From positions 1 to 62,552 of the forward strand of contig JANPLD010000129.1 in assembly GCA_031426355.1 (NCBI GenBank): a stretch of DNA of 62,552 bases, read 5' to 3'. The position numbers were made by a program, and so were the translations under genes. Below the pieces are notes generated by a model that searched no databases, was not told the DNA's origin, and saw nothing but the letters and a program-made list of their open reading frames with translations. Shown here piece after piece: positions 1 through 9,400 of the stretch. How positions within the stretch are numbered: position 1 is the first letter of the stretch; each line of letters starts with the position of its first letter. The DNA comes from JANPLD01 sp031426355 (GTDB lineage: Bacteria; Pseudomonadota; Alphaproteobacteria; Rickettsiales; UBA8987).

Positions 1-1
1 G

Positions 2-199
2 ATGAATATCATTAATGAACCGGGTAACGATATTATAGAATTGCTTGAATTCAGTAACATCCTCCATATTGAGCCTCAGCATAATATTTCTATTGCAAGG
101 CTTAAGGAGATAGAAAATTTTTACTGTAAATGCCGTGAGAAGGTTTTTTACCAATATGAAATTGCCAGTTATGAGTCTCAATCCTGTTATATGTGTTAG
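2..199 (+). CDS. C-terminal end of an unrecognised protein (or 65-aa ORF)
   Basis: An open frame runs from the left edge of the window to a TAG at 197-199. An ATG lies at base 2, but the reading frame may continue upstream of the window, so this is probably the tail of a larger gene. The sequence is charged, with a Cys-containing stretch near the end (FYCKCRE, then SCYMC at the C-terminus). I do not recognise a family. The next small ORF starts within a few bases, so the two may be co-transcribed. Confidence 0.35.
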   Translation: MNIINEPGNDIIELLEFSNILHIEPQHNISIARLKEIENFYCKCREKVFYQYEIASYESQSCYMC

Positions 200-204
200 T
201 TATA

Positions 205-432
205 ATGAAATCTGAACCAAATAAATTAGAAAACTTCATTAATCGGTACACACCTGATTTTCTTAAGAAATCCTGCCTAAAAATCCTTTCATTATTACCA
301 ATAAAAACTCAAAACTGGATAAAGAACAATAAAATGAAAACCATCTACGGGTATTTTATTATCAGAGGATTATTTCTGCGCCCAAGCATGTGGGCATTAT
401 ACGCTGTAGTTTTCAGCTATTTCAAATTTTAG
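205..432 (+). CDS. Small hypothetical protein, unrecognised
   Basis: This is a 75-codon frame starting at the ATG at 205. A GTG at 193, overlapping the previous stop, is an alternative start. The product is basic at the N-terminus and ends in an aromatic hydrophobic stretch (ALYAVVFSYF), possibly one membrane segment. Its last ten bases overlap the 3' end of the convergent dehydrogenase gene. No family is recognised; it could be the remnant of a larger gene. Confidence 0.3.
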   Translation: MKSEPNKLENFINRYTPDFLKKSCLKILSLLPIKTQNWIKNNKMKTIYGYFIIRGLFLRPSMWALYAVVFSYFKF

Positions 433-2065
433 TTATTTCAATCCTTATATCAGCCATAATACTCGCTGCCACTGCCTCAGCAATTTTAATTCCATCTACA
501 CCTGCTGAAAGTATTCCACCTGCATATCCCGCACCTTCACCAGCTGGGAATAAACCTTTCGTATTAAGGCTTTGGAAATTATCCTCATTACGCTTAATCC
601 GTATTGGCGAAGACGTACGCGTTTCAACTCCGGTCAGTACTGCATCTGCCATATCAAATCCCGGTATCTGGCGACCAAAAGCAGGGAGAGCTTCTCGTAT
701 AGCTGTAATGGCATATTCAGGAAGGCATTGCGAAAGATCAGTAGGTGTTACACTAGGCTTATAGGAAGGAATCACATTACCCAACGAAACTGATGGTCTA
801 CCTGCAATAAAATCACCAACCAACTGGGCGGGAGCTGCATATGTGCTACCACCTACCACAAAAGCCTTAGATTCCCACTGGCGCTGGAATGCAATACCAG
901 CTAACGGCCCGCCCGGGTAATCATCCGGAGTAATAGCAACTACAATACCCGCATTAGCGTTACGCTCATTACGTGAATACTGGCTCATACCATTGGTAAC
1001 AACGCGCCCTTCCTCAGAAGTTGCAGCAACCACGGTGCCACCCGGGCACATACAGAAACTGTAAACATCACGGCCGTTTGAAGCATGATGTACCAGTTTA
1101 TAATCCGCTGCACCAAGAATTGGGTTACCAGCAGCCGCACCAAAACGCGCCGCATCAATAATTGATTGCGGATGTTCAATCCTGAAACCGATAGAAAAAG
1201 GCTTAGCTTCCACATAAACTCCCCGGTCTTCCAGCATCTGGAAAGTATCCCGCGAACTATGGCCGATAGCCAGCACAACATTATCAGATGCAATATGTTC
1301 ACCACTTTCCAATATTACCCCACGTACACGGCGCACGCCATCACTACCAATTTCAATATCCAGATCAGTTACACGGCTTTGAAACCGATATTCCCCGCCA
1401 AGCTTTTCAATTGTTTCGCGCATATTCTCAACCATCTTCACTAGTCGAAAAGTTCCGATATGCGGATGGGCTTCAGTCAATATCTCCGGTGGCGCACCTG
1501 CTTTTACAAATTCAATCATAACCTTTCGGCCGAGATGCCGCGGATCTTTTATCTGACTGTAAAGCTTACCATCAGAAAATGTGCCTGCCCCGCCCTCACC
1601 ATATTGCACGTTAGATTCCGTATCCAGAACTGACTGCCTCCATAACTTCCACGTATCTTTAGTGCGCTCCCGCACTACTTTACCCCGATCAAGTATAAGC
1701 GGCCGAAAACCCATCTGCGCCAGAACCAACCCGGCAAAAAGCCCGCAAGGCCCCGCACCAATAACTATCGGGCGATTGGAAATATTCTCCGGAGCGCGTG
1801 CAGTAAATTTATAACCTATATCCGGAGTTACCTGAACTCTCCCATCCCGCGCAAAGCGTTTCAGCACCGCGGCTTCATTCTTCAGCCTCACATCAAGTGA
1901 ATAGATCAGTAAAATCTCCGTCTTCTTACGCGCATCATGTGCGCGGCGAAATATTGTGCAGGAAAGCAACTCCCGGGGGGAAATACCCAAACGCGCAATA
2001 ACCGCCTGAGTAATCTCATCCGGCATATGATTAAGCGGCAGTTTAATTTCAGTAAGTCTAAGCAT
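422..2065 (-). CDS. FAD-dependent dehydrogenase (COG2509 type)
   Basis: A 547-residue cytoplasmic flavoprotein. Residues 1-90 form the small N-terminal domain typical of the COG2509 NAD/FAD-utilising dehydrogenases (ARLGISPRELLSC, then RRAHDARKK). A dinucleotide-binding motif follows at about residue 100 (VIGAGPCGLFAG), then a YGEGGAGTFSDGKL segment characteristic of this family. The C-terminus carries a second FAD contact (GLFPAGEGAGYAGGI) and a VETRTSSPIRI stretch also found in relatives. The length is normal for the family. The substrate is unknown; the fold predicts FAD-linked redox chemistry. The gene stands alone, about 70 bases downstream of the PNPOx-like gene on the same strand. Confidence 0.88.
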   Translation of the reverse strand: MLRLTEIKLPLNHMPDEITQAVIARLGISPRELLSCTIFRRAHDARKKTEILLIYSLDVRLKNEAAVLKRFARDGRVQVTPDIGYKFTARAPENISNRPIVIGAGPCGLFAGLVLAQMGFRPLILDRGKVVRERTKDTWKLWRQSVLDTESNVQYGEGGAGTFSDGKLYSQIKDPRHLGRKVMIEFVKAGAPPEILTEAHPHIGTFRLVKMVENMRETIEKLGGEYRFQSRVTDLDIEIGSDGVRRVRGVILESGEHIASDNVVLAIGHSSRDTFQMLEDRGVYVEAKPFSIGFRIEHPQSIIDAARFGAAAGNPILGAADYKLVHHASNGRDVYSFCMCPGGTVVAATSEEGRVVTNGMSQYSRNERNANAGIVVAITPDDYPGGPLAGIAFQRQWESKAFVVGGSTYAAPAQLVGDFIAGRPSVSLGNVIPSYKPSVTPTDLSQCLPEYAITAIREALPAFGRQIPGFDMADAVLTGVETRTSSPIRIKRNEDNFQSLNTKGLFPAGEGAGYAGGILSAGVDGIKIAEAVAASIMADIRIEITKI

Positions 2066-2078
2066 GGAAATATATTAC

Positions 2079-2103
2079 ATTAGCAATTACACATATTGCT
2101 AAT
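2079..2103. other. Inverted repeat between two minus-strand genes
   Basis: ATTAGCAAT and ATTGCTAAT form a perfect 9-bp stem around a 7-base loop in the 71-base gap downstream of the PNPOx-like gene. No T-tract follows, so it is at best a weak terminator or an mRNA processing signal. Confidence 0.3.
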
Positions 2104-2136
2104 TTCAAGATGAAACAATATATTTCCTAATAGTTG

Positions 2137-2685
2137 TTATTTCCTTACGCCAGGCCTTATCTTACCTTCTATTGAATCATCAAGCGTTTGCCCGATAGCC
2201 GCGCCAATAGCCATTTTTATAAAAGACACCAACTGGCCATGCTTTGTATCCCAATAATAACCCTCAGTTGGAGTAAACTTAATAACTGTAATCCTTTCAT
2301 CATTTTCACCTTCTGTAAACCAGGTTTTAAATATAGGTTCCCACAATTCTTTGATCTTTGCCTTATCTTTAGTTATCTTGGCCTTGCCATAAAGTGAAAG
2401 GAAATCTGAATGCGAAGAGCCTTGAAATAAAAGCTGCATTTTAGGGTCTTCCTGCAAATCCAAATTCTTATGGCTGTCAGAAGCACTTAAAAACCAGCAA
2501 TTTCCCTGATCATCAAATTGCTGTACTGTCATTGGCCTTACCTGAACTGATTTACCACTAGTTATCTTAGTACAAAAAAAGCAACTCTGTGCTTTCTCTC
2601 CAAGTTCCTTAATTTTTTTAACTGCTTCTTTACTGATAAGATCCTTATGGTTATTCTCAGCCTGCTGTTTGTTAATACTATCCAT
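2137..2685 (-). CDS. Pyridoxamine 5'-phosphate oxidase-fold general stress protein
   Basis: A 182-residue protein with a split-barrel flavin-binding fold of the general stress protein 26 type (COG3871). The core motifs run from about residue 35 to 150: a TSGKSVQVRPMTVQ strand, the CWFLSASDSHK segment that contacts FMN in relatives, QLLFQGSSHSDFLSLYGKA, and the late ITVIKFTPTEGYYWD strand. The C-terminal tail contains IGAAIGQTLDDSI, usual in these proteins. Family members bind FMN or related flavins and are stress-induced, but a specific reaction is seldom known. The gene appears monocistronic. Confidence 0.85.
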   Translation of the reverse strand: MDSINKQQAENNHKDLISKEAVKKIKELGEKAQSCFFCTKITSGKSVQVRPMTVQQFDDQGNCWFLSASDSHKNLDLQEDPKMQLLFQGSSHSDFLSLYGKAKITKDKAKIKELWEPIFKTWFTEGENDERITVIKFTPTEGYYWDTKHGQLVSFIKMAIGAAIGQTLDDSIEGKIRPGVRK

Positions 2686-2986
2686 AATAATTTCCTGTTA
2701 GTTGCATAAATGAAATTCCTAAAATTCCATGCAAACATTTATCATTACACATACATAAATAATCTATAAGGAACTGTAATTGTAATAAATGCTTAATTTT
2801 ATTGGCTTTAACTGTAGGTATGTTCTTCAGCTAGCATATAATCAATAGCACCGTAGACTGCGTGCATTAAATGCTGAAACTTTATTTTAATTAGATGGCA
2901 GCGCGTAGCGAACGGATTTCGAACTTGCCCTGCTAATTTTGCGGCAATTGTACGGCATAAAATCAATTATATTAGCAGCGAAATTG
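2686..2986. other. Intergenic stretch, no gene recognised
   Basis: These 300 bases upstream of the PNPOx-like gene contain its 5' region and an AT-rich stretch. On the minus strand an ATG-less open stretch of about 55 codons ends near 2808. It reads like protein (for example HAVYGAIDYMLAEE) and may be a gene remnant, but I cannot assign it. Confidence 0.3.
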
Positions 2987-3376
2987 TCATGCAACTCTCA
3001 GTATATAGTCACCCGGAACACCCGAATCTATAATTTCATCGATTATTTCTTTACGCCAAACAATGCCCAACTGAACTGCTGCTAAATCATCGCCCTCATA
3101 TCGTCCTGAATATATGCCAAGAAATTTGGTGGCAGAACTCATGCCCATCATCATATTGCCATTTACATCCGAGTATCCACCTCGTTGACGTAAAATAACA
3201 GGTGAACCCGACATGCCTTTTTGAGTTGCAGTATCGATTAAAAACTTAGGTAAGCCTTCCACTGCGAAATCATATTCTGTTGCTAACGTAGCTCTTTTCC
3301 ATATTGGAAAGATCCCGGTGAATAATCTCATAGGAAATCCTAAGACAAATATGTCCATCCCAACTTCAATACGCAT
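2987..3376 (-). pseudogene. Trypsin-like serine protease, C-terminal half only
   Basis: The 129 residues match the second half of a chymotrypsin-fold protease (Trypsin_2 type). VGMDIFVLGFP resembles the strand that follows the catalytic Asp, and TQKGMSGSPVI carries the nucleophile signature GxSGSP. The first half, which should hold the catalytic His and Asp, is absent. The frame simply begins at an ATG at 3376, at the point where an unrelated forward-strand reading frame starts. This looks like a recombination junction that decapitated the gene. Without His and Asp the product cannot be an active serine protease. Confidence 0.7.
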
Positions 3377-3543
3377 GGTATCGGCTGATTCCAGAGCATG
3401 GCATACCTTTTACCGCTGTAGTAACTATCAGCGATCATAAAAAGGAAGCTCCGGTTTTCAATGATATGCGCCAAACGCTTCAATCTGTGGGCATTCAAGT
3501 TGCTGACATCAGAACGGCAGCTCGCATTCTTGCTAGGGTTTAA
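3370..3543 (+). pseudogene. Unidentified protein fragment abutting the protease remnant
   Basis: The forward frame from about 3370 to the TAA at 3541-3543 reads as natural protein (RLIPEHGIPFTAVVTISDHK, then PVFNDMRQTLQSVGIQVADI) but has no start codon. It begins where the minus-strand protease fragment begins. It looks like the C-terminal 55-58 residues of a gene whose 5' part was lost. I could not assign a family. A toprim-like or relaxase-like tail is possible, but this is a guess. Confidence 0.4.
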
Positions 3544-3703
3544 GTTGAATTTTATAGTGGCCATTTTTCTTTGAGCCATTGAATTTCACCAACCCACATT
3601 CCAGCATTTCGGAAATGTCCCTTTGCGCGGTGCGGTCAGAAATGCTCCAAAACTGCACAATGTCGGCGGCGCTAACCTCAAACCCCAGCTGCAGCCGTTT
3701 CAC
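3533..3703 (-). CDS. Small winged-helix DNA-binding protein (phage type)
   Basis: A GTG-initiated frame of 56 residues. Its centre reads as a DeoR/HTH_11-like winged helix: ISDRTAQRDISEMLECGLVK, then GHYKIQL as the wing. A purine-rich GGGAAG lies about 12 bases before the GTG. It follows a short membrane peptide and a DUF1376 gene on the same strand, so it fits a phage-like regulatory or replication cassette. It overlaps the tail of the forward fragment at 3370-3543 by 11 bases. Whether it is full length is uncertain, because no ATG exists. Confidence 0.5.
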   Translation of the reverse strand: MKRLQLGFEVSAADIVQFWSISDRTAQRDISEMLECGLVKFNGSKKNGHYKIQLKP

Positions 3704-3712
3704 GAACCATAA

Positions 3713-3886
3713 TTACTTCCCTATTAATAATTGAACAGCCATGCCACCAAGCGCAAGTAATGATGTACTGAGCATCCACCACATAACCCTTTCAATTCGG
3801 TCAAGGCGCTGCTCCAGCGATTTGTAGCGTTCCGCGCAGACGGCAACGTGAACGTCTAAATCTTCTGCTTCTTTTTCTAATGTCAT
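3713..3886 (-). CDS. Small XhlA-like membrane protein
   Basis: A 57-residue protein with a strong AGGAG six bases before its ATG. The N-terminal half is an amphipathic charged helix (EKEAEDLDVHVAV, then RYKSLEQRLDRIERV). The C-terminal half is one membrane-spanning segment (WWMLSTSLLALGGMAVQLLIG). This is the layout of the haemolysin XhlA / phage holin-associated peptides. It lies between the DUF1376 gene and the wHTH gene, in an apparent phage remnant. The small size, clear ribosome binding site and coherent topology argue for a real gene; its role in lysis is inference. Confidence 0.65.
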   Translation of the reverse strand: MTLEKEAEDLDVHVAVCAERYKSLEQRLDRIERVMWWMLSTSLLALGGMAVQLLIGK

Positions 3887-3897
3887 TGTTACTCCTG

Positions 3898-3951
3898 TTA
3901 AATTAAGCTGATAGGCGATTTCTCTTTGTTTTGCTTTTTCTTTTTACTCAT
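3898..3951 (-). CDS. Possible 17-residue lysine-rich leader peptide
   Basis: An ATG overlapping the DUF1376 stop (ATGAGTAA) opens an 18-codon frame coding a very lysine-rich peptide (MSKKKKQNKEKSP...). It ends 11 bases before the next ATG, and the AGGAG of the XhlA-like gene follows its stop directly. It could be a translational-coupling leader or simple chance. Confidence 0.25.
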   Translation of the reverse strand: MSKKKKQNKEKSPISLI

Positions 3952-4684
3952 CGCCAACTCCTTTCTTGTTTGCTGCTTGATAAACTTCCTTTGCGAAATA
4001 GCGCCAGCTCTTCGGCGGTTCGACAGCGCTTTTCTCAACGCGCTTCAAAATTTCTCTGATGGTGGGGATGATGTATCTTTCGGGATCAATACCGTTGTTA
4101 ATCCAGCTGCCAATAACTTCGTAATCAGTTGGAAGTTGTATGTTGAAGGCATTAAACATTCGCTGCAGTGAAGCGAGGAAGGAATTTATTTGCTCATTGG
4201 AAAGTTTTCCACAATCCTGCCGAGCCTCTAGATCTAATCTATTTTTATTATTGTTATTGAATATAGATTTAGATTGATTAAGGCCGCCGGAAAATTTCTG
4301 CGTCATTGTGCTAATCAACTCATCAATATTTCGCGGTGGGTTTTCTTGAGGCGCATCCATATTTTTCAATGAGTTGCTTAAAATGACTTGGGGGGTATTG
4401 TGGGGAGTAACCCCGTTAGTATCTGGCTGGGTTTCCCCACCAGTATCAGGGGTAGAAACTTTGGATTTACCAAGGGAGTATTTATACTCCTTACTCAGGC
4501 GGTTTTGGGTATAGAAGCCAGGTGAGTGTTCGGTCAGGTAACTGGTAATGTTGGGCTTTACCTTCATCCACTTATTCACATGGATGCCGAGCATTTTGGC
4601 AATCAGGCGGTCATCAGTTTTAATTTTGCCGCCATTCATCCACATAAGGCATAGCAAGCGCATATAAACGCCTTGCTCTTCCAT
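3944..4684 (-). pseudogene. DUF1376 (YdaU-like) phage replication protein, 5' end lost
   Basis: 246 residues. The N-terminus (MEEQGVYMRLLCLMWMNGG) is the interior of a DUF1376 domain, found in phage replication initiators. The frame stays open for a further ten codons upstream (YLHDTLQLS, about 4685-4711), and this still matches the domain, before hitting a TGA. The first residues of the domain have therefore been replaced by the recombinase gene, which begins at the same spot on the other strand. After a variable Ser/Thr/Pro-rich linker, a C-terminal helical part (DYEVIGSWINNGIDPERYIIPTI, shortened here) resembles phage replication protein tails. It heads a minus-strand phage-like set with the XhlA-like and wHTH genes. 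Confidence 0.6.
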
Positions 4685-4702
4685 TGACAGTTGTAAAGTG
4701 TC

Positions 4703-5581
4703 ATGGAGGTATCACGCTCCATTGCTGACTTTCTGAAGGTGATGGATTTCTTTGAAAAGCATTCAGTTACCTTTGTTTCGGTCACGCAAAGTTTCAACAC
4801 CCAAAATTCAATGGGCAAATTAATGCTCAATATTTTGCTTTCTTTCGCACAGTTTGAGCGTGAAGTTACTAGTGAACGCATCAGGGATAAAATCGCGGCC
4901 TCAAAGAAAAAAGGAATGTGGATGGGCGGCGGAAAAATCAGCGCAGGAATGGTTTATAAAATCCTCAACAATCAAGTATACCTGGGCAAAGTTCCGCACA
5001 AAGGGCAATATTATCAAGGTGAACATAAGGCAATTATATCCGAGGAACTTTGGAATAAAGTGCATTCAGTTATGAAGAAAACGCCAGAGCGCGATAAACT
5101 TCCAACCCGCACCAAGCTGCCAGCCATTCTGAAAGGAATTATTTTTGATAGCCAAGGCAATGCGCTCACACCATCATTCACGCGCAAGAAGGATAAAATT
5201 TACCGCTATTATGTGAATACCAAGGCCATCAAGCAAGGTTATGAAAACTGCGATTTGAGAATTTTCCCTGCAGAGGAGCTTGAAAACTTTATCATTGCTA
5301 AAATTAGGCAGCTCGTTACCACACCGGAGCTGATCAATAAGGTCACCAGCCAAGCTAAAGCTTTGAGCAATAATATCACGCCGGAATATGTCCGAACTTC
5401 ACTCGCTGATTTCAATAATGTTTGGGAGCATTTATTCCCAATAGAAAAAACCAGAATTATCCAGCTGCTGATCTGCCGGATAGTTGTTGGTTTGAATGGG
5501 GTGCAAATTACTTTCCTGCCAAACGGGTTATTGAACCTTTGCCAGCAAATTAACAAAAACGAAAAAAAGAAGGTGGCGTGA
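4703..5581 (+). pseudogene. Large serine recombinase lacking catalytic domain and an internal segment
   Basis: The 292 residues match alphaproteobacterial large serine recombinases of the resolvase/invertase superfamily. SVTFVSVTQSFNTQNSMG and SFAQFEREVTSERIRDKI are the E-helix region. HKGQYYQGEHKAII with ELWNKV is the recombinase domain, and a zinc-ribbon-like C-terminal part follows. Two losses are visible. The first ~95 residues, holding the nucleophilic Ser and the Arg cluster, are missing; the frame starts at the junction with the DUF1376 gene. In addition, GMWMGG runs straight into GKISAG, whereas family members have a block of roughly 55-60 residues there (starting VPLGYD). The junction sits on a GGCGGCGGA tract. 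The product cannot cut DNA. It ends one base before the partner HTH gene. Confidence 0.8.
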
Positions 5582-5582
5582 T

Positions 5583-6032
5583 ATGCAGCAGCATCGTTCA
5601 ATAAAGCTAGATTTTGACCGCGAGGAAACCATCCTCAATGCGGATGGAACAATCACAATTTACCTACCCATTGAATACAAAAAAGTTGGCGGCAGAAGTT
5701 TTATCATGAGTCCTACCGAACCCATCCAGCAGTTTGAAACCATCAAGGAAAGTGAACCCCTCGTAAACGCCGTTTTAAAGGCGTTTGAGTGGCGTGAAAA
5801 GATGGAGCTGGGGAAAGTTAGCTCTATGGCTGAAATTGGCAAAAAAGAGGGCGTGAGCGACTCTTATATTGGCAGGCTTTTCCGGCTGACATTACTTGCG
5901 CCGGATATCGTTGAAGCCATCCTTGATGGCAAGCAGCCTAAAACTTTTACCCTGAGCGAATGCATGAAGCCATTTCCTTTAGAGTGGGAAGCCCAGCGCA
6001 TTAAGTTTGGCTTCAAAGTTGCCAGCATCTGA
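5583..6032 (+). CDS. Recombinase-associated HTH protein
   Basis: A 149-residue protein immediately downstream of the recombinase remnant, an arrangement seen with this recombinase family in Alphaproteobacteria. The N-terminal 50 residues are beta-rich (ADGTITIYLPIEYKK). Residues 65-149 contain a helix-turn-helix: KVSSMAEIGKKEGVSDSYIG, then RLTLLAPDIVEAILDGKQP. The end reads PLEWEAQRIKFGF. It is probably a DNA-binding accessory or directionality factor for the recombinase; this is inference from position. Homologous C-terminal halves recur at 26060-26200 and 29215-29361 in this window. The gene looks intact. Confidence 0.75.
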   Translation: MQQHRSIKLDFDREETILNADGTITIYLPIEYKKVGGRSFIMSPTEPIQQFETIKESEPLVNAVLKAFEWREKMELGKVSSMAEIGKKEGVSDSYIGRLFRLTLLAPDIVEAILDGKQPKTFTLSECMKPFPLEWEAQRIKFGFKVASI

Positions 6033-6405
6033 ACCAAATAGTTAGTTTGAACTTCCTTGCACTATGCAGCCGATTTTCCCAAAATCAAAATTTCTCATAA
6101 AAAGTTAATTAGTTGTTTTTCAGGCGAAAAAACCTCCGAACTAAATTGGGCCGAGGTTCAGAGGTACATAGGTAAAAGCGTCTATGGGGGGATATGTGGG
6201 CGGGTGCTATCAAGTTTGGTTCGGAGGCCACCACCGCAAAGGCCGCAGTTTCCTGCGGTTCAGGCGCGCGCCTATAGCGATAGACACGGTTTGAGAAAAT
6301 TTAATGGCGGTGGGGCAAGCCTTGCCAGCAATACTCTCATTTCAAGTTTCCCTGATAACACCAAAATTTACAGGGAATATTCTAATATTTCAAAATATTA
6401 GATCC
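6033..6405. repeat. Downstream tail of recombinase module with nested inverted repeats
   Basis: An open frame at 6057-6401 has no protein character, so I treat this stretch as non-coding. It contains a perfect GGCAAG-C-CTTGCC palindrome (6314-6326), a TTCCCTG...CAGGGAA pair (6348-6354 with 6371-6377) and an AT-rich hairpin, CTAATATTT/AAATATTAG (6382-6401). TTCCC-type inverted repeats in the same position relative to the HTH gene recur at 26290-26317 and 29464-29488, so they are part of the mobile module. Confidence 0.5.
6382..6401 (-). terminator. Possible hairpin terminator of the giant gene
   Basis: A 9-bp AT-only stem with a 2-base loop lies five bases beyond the TAA of the 6480-codon gene on the minus strand. 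It lacks a run of T afterwards, so Rho-independent function is doubtful. Confidence 0.3.
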
Positions 6406-9400
6406 TTATTTTCCTCTTGATTTTGGTACAATCAAACCTGTGGCATTAACTGTATTAAGTTTTTCCTGTATATTGCTCAGGGCGCTTTCCCTGAATTCTT
6501 CCCAGGTTAAGTCTCCTAATTTTGCAAGGTTTGCGGGGTCGAGATCCACATCTGGTATTCCATCGAACATTTCAGGTGCTGCGCTGGCGACCGCCTTTGC
6601 GATTTCCAGATACTCCCTGTGCATAAGTTCATCGATAGTTTGCGCCAGGGTCCCATCACGGATCATGGCATTCCTGTCTTCATCGCTCATATTAATCATT
6701 ACCAGTTTTAAGAATGCTTCCGCGTATATGCTTACTGGTTTTTCAAGGTTGGTATTAACTGTAATATGACCAGGGTTGGAATCATTTATTACAGAAAGGG
6801 ATGGCACTGCTCTAAACAGGAAATTTTCTATATTATCCTTAGTCAACTTATCCAGATCTTCCATTTTTTGGATCGAGCCGGCGATCTCCTGAAGGTTATC
6901 TATGTTGTCGGTTGGATTAAAAAGATTATTTTCAGTTGTAAAATTTCCCATTAAAAGTCCCGCTGCAATGTTGGCTGCATCTGATATACCTTCTGCTATT
7001 TCCGGTTCTGTAATATTGCCATGGATCACAATTCCTGATCCTGCCAGTAACGCTGCAATATTACCTGCTTCCGAAGCGCTGGATTTATAAGTATTTGCAA
7101 TTCCCTCAGGTGCCGTCGGCAAGTCTTTGTTAGTAGACAGTGTTTTTATTGCAGAAACTTTTTTGTCAGAAACTCTGGTATTTCCGTCACTAACATCATT
7201 TTTCTTATCTGTTAATACAGGCTTTCTAATATTAGGTATAGATGTATGAGTGACAGCAAGAACAGGAGCTTTAAGCCTTTCCAAGGCTTTCGATGTCCGG
7301 GTCTCAGATGTTCCTGAATCAGGAACCGTCGTAGATACCGTTAATACTGCACCGCCCGAAGTAAGGGCTTGGTTATTCGGCAAAGTTTCTATTTCTTTTA
7401 GGTCAGCCACCTTGATTTCCTGGGCGGAAATTACAAGAGCCAAATCCGCTTGAGGTAAAGCCTCTAACTGCGCCACATGCATTTCTGCGTCAGGAGATTT
7501 ATAATTCTCTATTTTAATACCATTAATAACAGGCGAAGGAGCATTAGAAGTAACGCCCGGAATAATCTTTTCAGGCCATTTATAACCTTGTGCAGTTACC
7601 TGGAGTTCTCCGGGAGTTGAATCCGTAGAAGTAGTAACGTTATTACTTTTCCCAGGTAATTCTGATGCATTTGGCATATTCTTATTATCGGAAGAAAAAA
7701 CCACGACACCTGTATTTGTTTCCACTATCATCTCATTACCATTCATGATATCCTCGAGATTTACGGAAGAATAGGCAGAATTATCAAATGCTATGTTAGC
7801 CTCGTAAAGAGTTGGCTGACGTTCATCATTACTGGTAATCCTTTTGGTCCTGGTTTTTATATCACCTTTATGTGGGTTGAATTTTCTGACTTTGGGGATT
7901 CCATCTTTAAGCACCGGCTCTTCTTTTTTAATGCCTTTTTTATCTTCAGGGTAAGGAGAATAGTTTATATCCTCAAAGGTTGTAATTACGTTACCCTCTT
8001 TGTCCTTAAGCGCTGGTCTTGTAGCCTCATCTTCCCATTGCTGAGATTTAACTAATGTACCGCCTTTATACTCCATGACTCTCGTCAGGCGCCCTTCTGT
8101 ATCGATATAAAGCACCCTCTCCCTGCAATTTGGCTTCCCTTCCTCACCTTCTATTATAACCCGCGTTCTTCTTGATTGTATATTCTGTTCGGCTTGAAGC
8201 GATGCATCTTCCGCAAGTTTTATATCCTGGTAAATGGTTTCAAGGGCAATATTCCCATATGCCAAAAGAAGCTCGATATCCAGTATATAAGAAGAAATGA
8301 TTCCTTTGCTGAAAGCATCAGTTGACCTGATGAAAACCTTACTCAGGTCTTCCTCATTCTTTACAAGCCTTTCCTTATCGTAACGGATTTTCTTCCTTTC
8401 ATCTTCCAGAGCGATCTGCTCAATCTTAATGGCTTCTCGGGCTTTTACAATTTCAGCCTCGTCAATTTCCGGAGCTGACGATAATCTATTAAGATTTTCA
8501 ACAAGTTCGCGATATTTTGTAACAGTCTTTTGATATTCTTCTAGGCCCAAAAATTGCTCAATCTCTTTCTGTCTGAGAGTTTTATCAAGCTCGATATTCA
8601 CTATTTCCTTTTTTACCGCCTCCAAACGTTTTTTGATCTCACTGTCTATAACAAAATCAAACTTGCCATTGAGTTCATATTTTTCAAGCAACTCTTCATA
8701 TTCATCTCTGAAGACATTTATAGGGTTTAAGCTATATCTTTCTCTTTTTCCGGACCTGATCTCCTGAAGTGCTTCAAGGTCAGCTTTTACTATTAACCAA
8801 TTTTTCTGGTTGGATTGCAGGGCGGCAACCTCATCAATATTAAGCAGATATTTCTGTACATCATCCTGATTCTTGGATTCACCGATTATTTCATCCGTTT
8901 TGCAGTAAAGGCGGTAAATTTCTATCCCGTTTTCAGCATCCTCCAACATCTTGGTTAAAGACTTTGCAAGCGTATGATCAGAATAATTCCGTTCAATATA
9001 TTTATCTATAATTCCTATACATTGATTGATCTCCTCGATATTTATTTTCCTTTGCTTTTCATAATAGCTATTTGCCAATGGATCTTTTTTAAAGACTTCA
9101 TTTTCCTGTTTTTTTAGATCATCTAATTTAGCCTTAAGTTTAACAAGGGTTTCTTTTTCGTATTTTTCCGAAGAAGTCACGTCATATATCCCGACTCTAA
9201 ATTTTTCTATAAGTTCATTATCCAGGCTATTCTGATTTAAAGAGGAGAGAATTTTTTCCGCTAAACTATCTGCGGCGTCAAAAGACTTAGCTTTGAATTT
9301 ACCAATTTCCTTATCAAGAGCCGTATAATTTTCCCTGAATTTATCATAGGCTTTTTGCGCCTTGGAGCGCGCCTGCTCTTCGGATTTTATCCTTTTCTGC

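Noticed and set aside
985..1305. A 106-codon minus-strand ORF inside the FAD dehydrogenase
   Set aside because: It is an out-of-frame shadow on the same strand; the 547-codon frame carries all family motifs.
4636..4881. A minus-strand 81-codon ORF across the recombinase/DUF1376 joint
   Set aside because: It is the reverse complement of the recombinase and runs out of the DUF1376 frame.
6057..6401. A 114-codon plus-strand ORF downstream of the HTH gene
   Set aside because: It has no protein-like composition and spans several inverted repeats. The stretch is better explained as the non-coding tail of the recombinase module.
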